Source: Nitrospira sp. (GTDB lineage: Bacteria; Nitrospirota; Nitrospiria; Nitrospirales; Nitrospiraceae). Taken from it: a DNA stretch of 64,000 bases. Location of the stretch: NCBI GenBank assembly GCA_019636815.1, contig JAHBWT010000009.1:1-64000 (forward strand), written 5' to 3'. Below are positions 1-6,407 of the stretch, in pieces (position 1 is the stretch's first letter; every line of letters starts with the position of its first letter). The translations under genes were made by a program, and so were the position numbers. Under the pieces are notes generated by a model. The model worked only from the letters and a program-made list of their open reading frames with translations. It was not told the DNA's origin and made no database searches.

Positions 1-683
1 CGGAAGCCCAATTTCTTATAGCGGTTAGCATAGACGGCGGCGCTGTTGATCGTGCCGTAGGTCCCGCCCCCGAACTGCGCCGTGGCACCCTTCATCTCCT
101 CCGGCGATTTGGTGATGATGTTGATGATGCCATCGAAGGCGTTGAAGCCATAGAGGACCGAGGCGGGCCCCTTCTGAACCTCAATGCGCTTGATCTCCGG
201 TAAGGTGACCGGAATGGCCTTCCAGAACACGCTTCCTTGCACATCGACATAGATCGATCGGCCATCGACCATGACCAAGAGCTTGTTGCTGACTAATTGA
301 TTATCTCCCCGCACGCTCACGTTGAAGTCCGCGCCTGTCACCTGCATGACTTCCAGGCCCGGAATACGACGAAGCACTGTGGGCAGATCTGTGGCGCCGG
401 ATCTGCGGATGTCATCATCCGTAATCACATAGACATTGGATGGGGCTTCGGAGATCGGCTGCTCATGGCGGGCCGCGATCGACACGGTTTCCTCTCTGAG
501 ATACAGCAACTCCTCCTCCCGTTCTGCTTTAGCCTCGCCTCGCAACTCGGCGACTGACAGGGACTCATACTCAGCCATGCAGATTCCGATCCCAAAGGGA
601 TGGAGTTCACCAAGGTGAGAGATGAAAAGAGAACAGAAGAGAGAGAGGAAGAGAAGTGCATGGAATCGCATCACTGTTGCCAC
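1..683 (-). CDS. TonB-dependent receptor, partial (copy A)
   Basis: This is the N-terminal part of an outer-membrane TonB-dependent receptor; the rest lies beyond the left edge of the window. After a hydrophobic signal peptide comes a plug domain with the same motifs as the two complete paralogs in this window (VYVITDDDIRRSG, PGLEV, VRGDNQ, VDGRS, EVQKGPASVLYG). I chose the GTG at 683 because GAGGAG lies 7 bases upstream; an in-frame ATG at 671 is the alternative. The signal peptide and first mature residues differ from the paralogs. From 1 to 527, however, the DNA is almost identical to the paralog at 6408-8447 (one mismatch seen). The ligand cannot be read from sequence; siderophores, cobalamin or metal chelates are typical for the family. 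Confidence 0.85.
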   Translation of the reverse strand, partial: MATVMRFHALLFLSLFCSLFISHLGELHPFGIGICMAEYESLSVAELRGEAKAEREEELLYLREETVSIAARHEQPISEAPSNVYVITDDDIRRSGATDLPTVLRRIPGLEVMQVTGADFNVSVRGDNQLVSNKLLVMVDGRSIYVDVQGSVFWKAIPVTLPEIKRIEVQKGPASVLYGFNAFDGIINIITKSPEEMKGATAQFGGGTYGTINSAAVYANRYKKLGF

Positions 684-741
684 AGTGGGACTCCTCTGCT
701 CCGAAAGAGGAGCCACTCTAGCACAGGGCGATGAGCACAGT

Positions 742-1075
742 CAGGTGAATCCATTCCGATGCACCTGCATCGGTTCCCATTCAGCCGATTCGATACAATC
801 GGTCGAAGACGGCCAGGTCTGGCTCTGCGAGATCCTGCGAAACGGCATGATTCCCATGGTAGTTGTGCTGTTCAGCCGATCGAAGCGCGGCGCGCTGACG
901 ACAGCACAGGACTTGCTACGCCTATACAGCAAGTCTCAGGCCGGGACAGGCTGGGCAGTCCTACCCAGCAGCCCATTCCCTTGTGAAGCTCGGCCAGGAT
1001 CGGCGACTCCGGCGGTGATTCCGACCATCACCGCCGGGTATCGTCGTCCTCTCCGCTATTCCGGCGCGATCTGCT
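742..1075 (+). repeat. Structured intergenic repeat, copy 1 (full length)
   Basis: This is a roughly 330-base noncoding element with a second full-length copy at 25505-25866 and shorter copies near 4290, 5285 and 8580. It contains several possible hairpins. Examples are ATCGG/CCGAT near 774-792, CTTGCT/AGCAAG near 911-932, GCTGGG/CCCAGC near 949-968, and CGGCGGTGA/TCACCGCCG at 1010-1036. The loops differ between copies while most stems are kept. No protein-coding frame is shared between copies. It may be a non-autonomous mobile element or a structured RNA. Confidence 0.7.
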
Positions 1076-1077
1076 AG

Positions 1078-1206
1078 GGGATAAGTTTTGACGAATTGCA
1101 GAAGAATATGAAAGAAGTACTTGAATTATGTCTTGAAGAATATCGAGATGCCGGCGAAGATCTGCCGCGATTTGTCGGCCTGCAGCAAATCGAGGTGGCT
1201 GGGTAA
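1078..1206 (+). pseudogene. HicB-family antitoxin remnant
   Basis: The frame reads SFDELQKNMKEVLELCLEE and then LPRFVGLQQIEVAG before the TAA at 1204-1206. This resembles the C-terminal half of HicB/UPF0150 antitoxins, where a SFDEL...LEL.LE helix is followed by a short beta segment. The N-terminal beta strands are missing: an in-frame TAG lies at 1075-1077, just where the intergenic repeat ends. No HicA toxin is adjacent. An internal ATG at about 1108 could start a 32-residue peptide, but I see no good ribosome binding site. I regard it as a relic cut by the repeat. Confidence 0.6.
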
Positions 1207-1314
1207 GCCGGCTCCCCTCTGCTCCAGCCAAAGATAAAAACCCACGATTCGAACAGTTCCGACCTAAGACCGCACTCAAATCTCAGAACTCAACTCATCT
1301 GTGCCTCAATTGAC

Positions 1315-1704
1315 CTACCGAGGAGAACGTCTCACGAAGGTTGCCGCCTCTTGCAAGACAGCATCGAGCGATGGACCAGACGACGGCTGGAGTTCGTGAG
1401 AGGTGTGTCGATGGTGTGGGTAAGTGGAACACTGGCGAGCCGCTGGATCTCTGGCATTATCGTACCTGAAAATGAGTGCACGGGACGAGGTGGCATAGTG
1501 ATAGGCATACTTCAGTCTGGTCATGACTGGTCTGAGTTGCAGAAATTCTTTGATGTAAAGCTGTGATCCATCGGCGAATGTGACTGAGCCGGTGACAATT
1601 GCTCCAAGGGGAGGGCGCTCTTCATATCCGAGGGAATGTGAGACGACATGCGGTGTGTCCCGGATCCGGCGCTGAATTTCAGCGACGTAGTCGGCTACGG
1701 ACAT
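1315..1704 (-). CDS. TumE/DUF6516-like toxin
   Basis: This 129-residue protein looks like the TumE-type toxin component (DUF6516 group) of a two-gene toxin-antitoxin module. Visible family-like features are an N-terminal YVAEIQRRI helix, the FADGSQLYIKEFL strand pair, RLKYAYHY, IFRYDNA and a histidine-rich YPHHRHT segment that probably carries catalytic or metal-binding residues. It starts inside the 3' end of the upstream gene: the two frames overlap by 10 bases, 1695-1704, as is usual for translationally coupled toxin pairs. The assignment rests on recognition of the sequence pattern; the molecular target is not known to me. Confidence 0.7.
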   Translation of the reverse strand: MSVADYVAEIQRRIRDTPHVVSHSLGYEERPPLGAIVTGSVTFADGSQLYIKEFLQLRPVMTRLKYAYHYATSSRALIFRYDNARDPAARQCSTYPHHRHTSHELQPSSGPSLDAVLQEAATFVRRSPR

Positions 1705-1985
1705 ACTTCAAGTTGTTCGAGATGGTGAAGCGTGTCCTGGAGCACACGGCGCAGTTCTAATTCACCTTCCAGATCGATGAGGAGCGCCTCATTGTCTTCC
1801 GTCCGGCGGATGGTTCCCGCCAGTACTTCCTCGGACGTGACATTGAGTTGGTGGGTCAGCGTGGCGATGCGATTTTCGGTTGTGTGTAGGCTGTCACGTG
1901 TGAGTTTGGTTTCTATGGCCAGGGCCTCTTTGAGCAAAGGAATGGCTTGATCGGGAGAGGGTGTCTTGATCTGAATCGTACCCAT
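1695..1985 (-). CDS. Probable antitoxin of the TumE-like pair
   Basis: This 96-residue, highly charged, mostly helical protein precedes the TumE-like toxin and overlaps it by 10 bases. Heptad-like leucines suggest a coiled coil across residues 20-90. I do not recognise a DNA-binding motif. The start is supported by AAGGAG 7 bases upstream of the ATG. A sigma70-like promoter lies 36-64 bases upstream. Position, size and overlap make it the likely antitoxin; this is inference from context rather than a recognised domain. Confidence 0.6.
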   Translation of the reverse strand: MGTIQIKTPSPDQAIPLLKEALAIETKLTRDSLHTTENRIATLTHQLNVTSEEVLAGTIRRTEDNEALLIDLEGELELRRVLQDTLHHLEQLEVCP

Positions 1986-2020
1986 GGGTTGACTCCTTGG
2001 ACCAGATGCGAGTTGTGTTC

Positions 2021-2049
2021 ACGCTAGCAAAGGACTTGCGGGGTGTCAA
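2021..2049 (-). promoter_or_regulatory. Sigma70-like promoter of the TumE-like pair
   Basis: On the minus strand, TTGACA (2044-2049) and TAGCGT (2021-2026) are separated by exactly 17 bases. They lie 36 bases upstream of the antitoxin ATG. The -35 box is a perfect consensus match. Confidence 0.6.
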
Positions 2050-2066
2050 CACGTTCTCCGCAGTCG

Positions 2067-2128
2067 GCAGATGTGCGAGAGCGCTTATCCCAGCATCTAA
2101 ATCCCAACTCCATGACTCGCACATCTGC
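2067..2128. repeat. 13-bp perfect inverted repeat
   Basis: GCAGATGTGCGAG at 2067-2079 is repeated in inverted orientation at 2116-2128, with 36 bases between. It sits between the 3' end of a TonB receptor gene and the promoter of the TumE-like pair. It lacks the T-run of a classic terminator. It may be a boundary or terminal inverted repeat, or an RNA stem in the receptor 3' untranslated region. Confidence 0.5.
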
Positions 2129-2149
2129 GAGCCTCAGCTCAACCCCCTT

Positions 2150-4198
2150 TCAATAGCGTAGCGTCAGCCAACCCATCACCCGGCTGCCGATGAAGTCACC
2201 CAAGGGATGCTCCCGATGTACGTCGTTGAGCGCATTGAACACAGAGACCGCGACCTCCGCCTCGCGCCGATAGCCGGCCGCCGCTGCTTCCTGCCAGAAC
2301 CGATAGGCCCCGCGAAGATTAAGGAGATGGTAATTCCCGATATACGGATCGGGAGGGATTACGCCGAATGCCGAGAACATCGAGAAGGCTGAAGAAAGCG
2401 GGTAGGTGGCCGCGCCAACCCAGTGATAGGTGATCTCCCCGCTGAGCCCATTCTCCCATTGAGCTCGCAGGCCGGCGTTGTACTTGAAGCGGGGCCCGGC
2501 TCGTTGGGAGGTCCCAGTGAGCGTCTGGTCGATCTCCTGATATGCAAAGTTGCCAAAGCCGGTCAACCACTTCGTCGCGAGGAATTCGATTCCGGCCTCG
2601 CCTCCATAGATATCGGCAATGCCCATTGCCTGGATGGGACCAGCATGAGGGGCACCACTAAACGTGATCAGATTGGAAAGGTGGTTATAAAAGAGCGCAG
2701 CGCGAGCCCTCAGCCGATGTTGAAGGTACCAGCCTTGATATTCTACTTCATAGGAGACGATCTTTTCAGGACCGAGGTTTCCACTGCCTTTTGTATTGAT
2801 CGGTGGTGCCGAAGGTATTGGAGGAGGAAGAGTTATGAATAAAAGAACATCTTGATAGGTCTCAAACAGCGTCGGAGGACGGTACCCGATAGCCACCGTG
2901 GCGCGGAATGTGTGACCGGGAACAGGGGTAAACAGGAGTGACCCGCGTGGGCTGATGGTCGGATTGATGAAGGTGTCAAGATCATAGCGCAGGCCACCGG
3001 TGGCTTGGAACATGGGAGAGGGTTTCCATTCCCCTTGCACATAGAACCCTAGCCGATCCTCAGTCCGAAATCGATCAATAAAGTTCATTGACAGGGTGTT
3101 ATGCCGGTAATTGATCCCGGCGGTGAGACGTGTGGAAGCCCCCAACTCAATCCCCTGCTGAGCTTCAATATTGTACGTGTTGCCACGTGACATCAGGTCT
3201 GAATGGAAGTTTCGATCGGTGGATCGCAGGAACGGAGCGATTAGAGGATTGGGAATAATGGGGCCATCGATATCATAGCCGTTCCAAAAAGCACGAATAA
3301 AAAAGTTGGGTCTCTCGTAGCCCGCCTGGGCATAGCCCAAGGCTGGCATCCCGGTCTTTATAGCTGTTGCGGAAACCAAGCCATCAAAGTCAGTGACGTT
3401 GACGAGGCCACCTGAGAATAAGATCTTCGATTCCCCTCCCAGGGCATATTCAGTTTGGATGTTGAATTTGTTGTCGCGATACGCCAGTGCACTGCCGGTA
3501 CGCCACTGCTGGGTCTGATCGTGGCCATAGGAGAGGCGGAAGCCCAATTTCTTATAGCGGTTAGCATAAATGGCGGCGCTGCTGATCGTGCCATAGGCTC
3601 CGCCCCCGAACTGCGCCGTGGCACCCTTCATCTCCTCCGGCGATTTCGTGATGATGTTGATGATGCCGTCGAACGCATTGAAGCCGTACAGCACCGAGGC
3701 CGGACCCTTCTGGACCTCGATCCGTTTGATCTCCGGCAAGGTGACCGGGATGGCCTTCCAGAACACGCTTCCTTGTACATCGACATAGATCGATCGGCCA
3801 TCGACCATGACCAAGAGTTTGTTGCTGACTAATTGATTATCCCCGCGCATGCTCACGTTGAAATCCGCGCCCGTGACCTGCATGACCTCCAAGCCTGGAA
3901 TGCGGCGGAGTACCGTCGGCAGATCCGAAGCACCGGACCGGCGAATATCTTCGTCGGTAATCACATAGACGTTCGACGGGGCCTGCGAGATCGGCTGCTC
4001 GTAGCGGGCCGCGATCGACACGGTTTCCTCTCTGAGATACAGCAACTCCTCCTCCCGTTCCGCCTTCGCGTCGCCTCGCAGCTCGGCAAGCGGCAATAAA
4101 TCTTCAGCCTCGCAAGTCCCAATCCACACCAGCATCGGCGCTGAGAAGGAAACCGTAACGATGAACAAGAATAACCAAGAGAGGTGGGCTCGCGTCAT
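2150..4198 (-). CDS. TonB-dependent receptor (copy B)
   Basis: This outer-membrane receptor has about 682 residues from the ATG at 4198. A signal peptide (MTRAHLSW, then a hydrophobic core, processed near CEAED) is followed by a plug domain (roughly residues 65-185) with VYVITDEDIRRSG, RIPGLEV, RGDNQ, VDGRSIYVD and VQKGPASVLYG. A 22-strand-type barrel of about 490 residues follows and ends in a terminal aromatic residue (TLRY). The frame stays open upstream to 4390. That extension runs through the intergenic repeat and has no signal sequence, so I rejected it. Ligand-free features place it with siderophore/cobalamin-type receptors. No TonB, ExbB or periplasmic binding protein genes are nearby. 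Confidence 0.9.
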   Translation of the reverse strand: MTRAHLSWLFLFIVTVSFSAPMLVWIGTCEAEDLLPLAELRGDAKAEREEELLYLREETVSIAARYEQPISQAPSNVYVITDEDIRRSGASDLPTVLRRIPGLEVMQVTGADFNVSMRGDNQLVSNKLLVMVDGRSIYVDVQGSVFWKAIPVTLPEIKRIEVQKGPASVLYGFNAFDGIINIITKSPEEMKGATAQFGGGAYGTISSAAIYANRYKKLGFRLSYGHDQTQQWRTGSALAYRDNKFNIQTEYALGGESKILFSGGLVNVTDFDGLVSATAIKTGMPALGYAQAGYERPNFFIRAFWNGYDIDGPIIPNPLIAPFLRSTDRNFHSDLMSRGNTYNIEAQQGIELGASTRLTAGINYRHNTLSMNFIDRFRTEDRLGFYVQGEWKPSPMFQATGGLRYDLDTFINPTISPRGSLLFTPVPGHTFRATVAIGYRPPTLFETYQDVLLFITLPPPIPSAPPINTKGSGNLGPEKIVSYEVEYQGWYLQHRLRARAALFYNHLSNLITFSGAPHAGPIQAMGIADIYGGEAGIEFLATKWLTGFGNFAYQEIDQTLTGTSQRAGPRFKYNAGLRAQWENGLSGEITYHWVGAATYPLSSAFSMFSAFGVIPPDPYIGNYHLLNLRGAYRFWQEAAAAGYRREAEVAVSVFNALNDVHREHPLGDFIGSRVMGWLTLRY

Positions 4199-4289
4199 CG
4201 TGGCCCCGTTGAGGGATTTCCAACATGACGGGGGCGCCATCGTAGCACAACATGTCAAGCATGCTCCATCCGTGTTCGAATATTGAGGA

Positions 4290-4475
4290 GGCCGCATGAA
4301 TCGGATTGGATTCAGCTGAATCGGTTCCCATTCAGCCGATTCTATACAGTGGGTTAAGAGACAGTTACATCCAGCCCTACGAGTTCGCACGAAACAGCTG
4401 ATTTTCCACGGTGGTTGTGCCGCTCGGTGGATTCAAGCGCGGCGCATCGGCAATAGCACGAGAATTGCTATTTCT
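4290..4475 (+). repeat. Structured intergenic repeat, copy 2 (short)
   Basis: Its opening (gaatcggattgga...) matches the repeat near 25505. It includes the stem GCTGAAT/ATTCAGC, overlapping GAATCGG/CCGATTC, near 4314-4341. A weak TGCTA/TAGCA stem lies near 4466-4483. The distal half of the full element is absent. It occupies most of the 337-base gap between the TonB receptor start and the next gene; I see nothing else in that gap. Confidence 0.6.
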
Positions 4476-4535
4476 ACGTAGCAGGCGGGCGAAGAACCAA
4501 TCGATGATTCACCCTCAACAGGGGAGGGGAGCCGC

Positions 4536-5147
4536 ATGAATACTATACAACGTATCTGGCCAGGTGCCGTCGTAGGCATCGTCCTCATTGGAGGCGGACT
4601 CTTGATGAGCTATGAGACCGAGGTCCCATCGGCGGGCCTGCAAGCAGCATTAGTACATCAACCTCCTGTGTTGAGCAGCAACCCGAGCCAAATCATAGCG
4701 GACATCGGGAGTGGGAGTGGTCAAGCAAGCAATTCCTCATCACAGGGAGACACCGACAATTCTTCTGCTTCGCGCTTTGTCGTCGCCTTCCCAGGCGCCG
4801 TGCTGGACAAACATACAGGGTTGGTTTGGGAAGAGACGCCCGATGCTACTCCCAGAACCTGGGCCGACGCGACCCGCTACTGCGTCACCAAGACGGTCGG
4901 CGGAACTATCGGCTGGCGGTTGCCTTCGGTGGCGGAGCTCAAGAGTCTACAAGATCTGTCGATGGCGCCGCCGTTTGTCCCGGCGAGTGTCTTTTCTGAT
5001 GTCGAGTCGACCAGCTATTGGTCTGCGGGGGCTCCTACTGGTGTGTCGTTCGTGCACTTGGTCGATGACCGCGTGAGCAGCGGCAATACGTCCCATACCT
5101 TTCCCGCCTGGTGCGTCCGTGGTGGCGTGAATACGGAGCAGTATTGA
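4536..5147 (+). CDS. DUF1566 (Lcl-type) exported protein
   Basis: This 203-residue protein has an N-terminal signal anchor (hydrophobic residues about 9-23) and a low-complexity Ser/Gly/Asn linker (about 60-80). It then has a DUF1566 domain: DKHTGLVWEE, TWADATRYC, GWRLPSVAELKSL, YWSAG and a final AWCVRGG. This domain is common in extracytoplasmic proteins of uncertain role and resembles parts of C-type-lectin-like folds. The start follows an AGGGGAGGGGAG purine tract. The gene stands alone; the flanking intergenic regions hold repeat copies. Confidence 0.8.
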   Translation: MNTIQRIWPGAVVGIVLIGGGLLMSYETEVPSAGLQAALVHQPPVLSSNPSQIIADIGSGSGQASNSSSQGDTDNSSASRFVVAFPGAVLDKHTGLVWEETPDATPRTWADATRYCVTKTVGGTIGWRLPSVAELKSLQDLSMAPPFVPASVFSDVESTSYWSAGAPTGVSFVHLVDDRVSSGNTSHTFPAWCVRGGVNTEQY

Positions 5148-5280
5148 GACGTCGATGACCATGAAATGATGCGGAAGAACAGTTCGATGACCAAAAGAAG
5201 GTGAACAACATTTGCTCTGTAGCTGTCCGGCGAAAGGGAAAACAAGTGTGTGTTGTGAATGGTTGAGAAGCTCGTGGCGC

Positions 5281-5332
5281 ACCGCGTGAATCGGATTGGA
5301 TTTTGTATCGGTTCGGATTCAGCCTAGCAAAG
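5281..5332 (+). repeat. Structured intergenic repeat, 5' fragment (copy 3)
   Basis: About 50 bases match the start of the repeat family (gtgaatcggattgga, then tgtatcgg and gattcag). The rest of the element is not recognisable before the end of the PIN toxin gene. The remaining bases between 5148 and 5370 show nothing else I can name. Confidence 0.5.
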
Positions 5333-5370
5333 TAAGAGGAATGGTCCATTCCATTTAGGGTAGTGCCGTA

Positions 5371-5787
5371 TTACCGGTTGCCTTTGAGGTGGGGCAGAAA
5401 TGCAGCGACAGAAAGAATTTCAACCGACTTAATTCGATGAAGACTCAGGAGATCGCCATCTCCGCTGACCAGCCAACGTACGCCGGCGGCCATTGCGCAG
5501 GCGATGAAATGTGCATCGTCCGGGTCACGTAATGTGGGGATGACGACGGGGGTGGCGGTGACGGTTTCAACGAAGGGGAGGAGTTCTGCTTCGATCAAAC
5601 CATGGATCTCCGCGCGCGTGAGCGTGAACTTCGGGTAGGCCAGCACCCGAATGTATTCCTCCAAGACGGGAGCAGCGACCACCGGCCGAAGGCGGCCGGA
5701 TTGCCATGCTGATACAAGTTGAGACGGCGGTCCGGAAAAGAGCAGCGCGGACACGATGACGTTCGTATCCAGGACGGCTCGGATCAC
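5371..5787 (-). CDS. PIN-domain toxin (VapC-like)
   Basis: This protein of about 138 residues belongs to the PIN family of putative toxin components, predicted Mg-dependent ribonucleases. The PIN acidic residues are visible: AVLDTNVIVSALL at the N-terminus, a central LEEY, then LRDPDDAHFIACA and VSGDGDLL. I chose the GTG at 5787 because it overlaps the antitoxin TGA in a GTGA junction and is preceded by AGGGG. An ATG at 5817 would add 10 residues inside the antitoxin gene. It forms an operon with the AbrB-like gene upstream. Confidence 0.85.
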   Translation of the reverse strand: MIRAVLDTNVIVSALLFSGPPSQLVSAWQSGRLRPVVAAPVLEEYIRVLAYPKFTLTRAEIHGLIEAELLPFVETVTATPVVIPTLRDPDDAHFIACAMAAGVRWLVSGDGDLLSLHRIKSVEILSVAAFLPHLKGNR

Positions 5788-6032
5788 CGCCGACGGCCCC
5801 TGCGTTGTCTGGCCCACTGGATGGCACGGTCCACATCTTTCGGTGTGATCCCGAGTTCCTTGATCTTCTGCCGTACGGTTGCCAGGCGTGAACCCGGTTC
5901 TGTCACGGTGACAGGTCTGAGGATGAGCACGCCGTCTTTGGTCGTGACATCAAAATAATCCGTCTGCGGAATCTCCCGCAACGCTTGTTTGGGCAATGTC
6001 ACCTGATTCTTGGAAGTCTTTTTTGCCAGCAT
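5784..6032 (-). CDS. AbrB/SpoVT-type antitoxin
   Basis: This 82-residue protein has an N-terminal swapped-hairpin AbrB motif (KKTSKNQVTLPKQAL, then YFDVTTKDGVLILRPV), which binds DNA as a dimer. Its basic helical C-terminus ends in RQRRGRRR and presumably neutralises the PIN toxin. GAGGTGA lies just upstream of the ATG. A perfect 8-bp inverted repeat overlaps the putative -10 box, consistent with autorepression. Confidence 0.85.
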   Translation of the reverse strand: MLAKKTSKNQVTLPKQALREIPQTDYFDVTTKDGVLILRPVTVTEPGSRLATVRQKIKELGITPKDVDRAIQWARQRRGRRR

Positions 6033-6048
6033 GGGTCACCTCATCCGT

Positions 6049-6084
6049 GAAGTAAGGATATCTTACTTCATGGCATGACGACAA
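6049..6084 (-). promoter_or_regulatory. Promoter and operator of the PIN/AbrB pair
   Basis: GAAGTAAG (6049-6056) and CTTACTTC (6062-6069) form a perfect 8-bp inverted repeat with a 5-base spacer. On the minus strand it covers a TATCCT -10 box (6055-6060), spaced 18 bases from TTGTCG (6079-6084). The arrangement fits an autorepressed antitoxin promoter. Confidence 0.5.
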
Positions 6085-6231
6085 GCGGAGAGCAAACGCC
6101 TTCTTCGGTGGCCTGCAGGCCCTGGATCTACTGAGATCGCCTGGCGAGGAAGGGGAATACCTCCAGCGCTTTGATCTATGTGTCCTACCACAAATGGTAG
6201 ATGAGGGCGCGCTGGTTCAATCGTCTTGGAA

Positions 6232-6369
6232 GTCACCGATCGGCGGCTTGCCAACATGGACCATGCCGATGCGGTGAGCGAGAGCAGCGAGAGCCACAAT
6301 GTGGCGGTCGGCGGCACCCTGAATGTGGTCTGGCAGTTCGGCGCGGCGCCGGGCCAAATTCCGGCCTGA
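6232..6369 (+). pseudogene. CARDB-type fragment of a LEPR-xLL giant protein gene
   Basis: The frame ending at TGA 6367-6369 reads RRLANMDHADAV, then SHNVAVGGTLNVVWQFGA, then PGQIPA. It closely parallels residues about 165-205 of the giant protein encoded at 8928 (RLLAKVDNANAI, SNNVAVGGTLNVAWQFGAV, PGQPG), and the DNA is recognisably similar to 9415-9545. There is no start codon context or upstream domain. This is a decayed piece of a second giant gene, or a duplicated fragment, stranded between the toxin pair and a TonB receptor. Confidence 0.7.
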
Positions 6370-6407
6370 CTCGGCACCTGATCCTCAGGGCTCAGCCCAT
6401 CGACGTG

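Noticed and set aside
4199-4390. Upstream extension of TonB receptor B by 64 residues
   Set aside because: It runs through the intergenic repeat, has no signal sequence or ribosome binding site, and the homologous copy C starts at the equivalent internal ATG.
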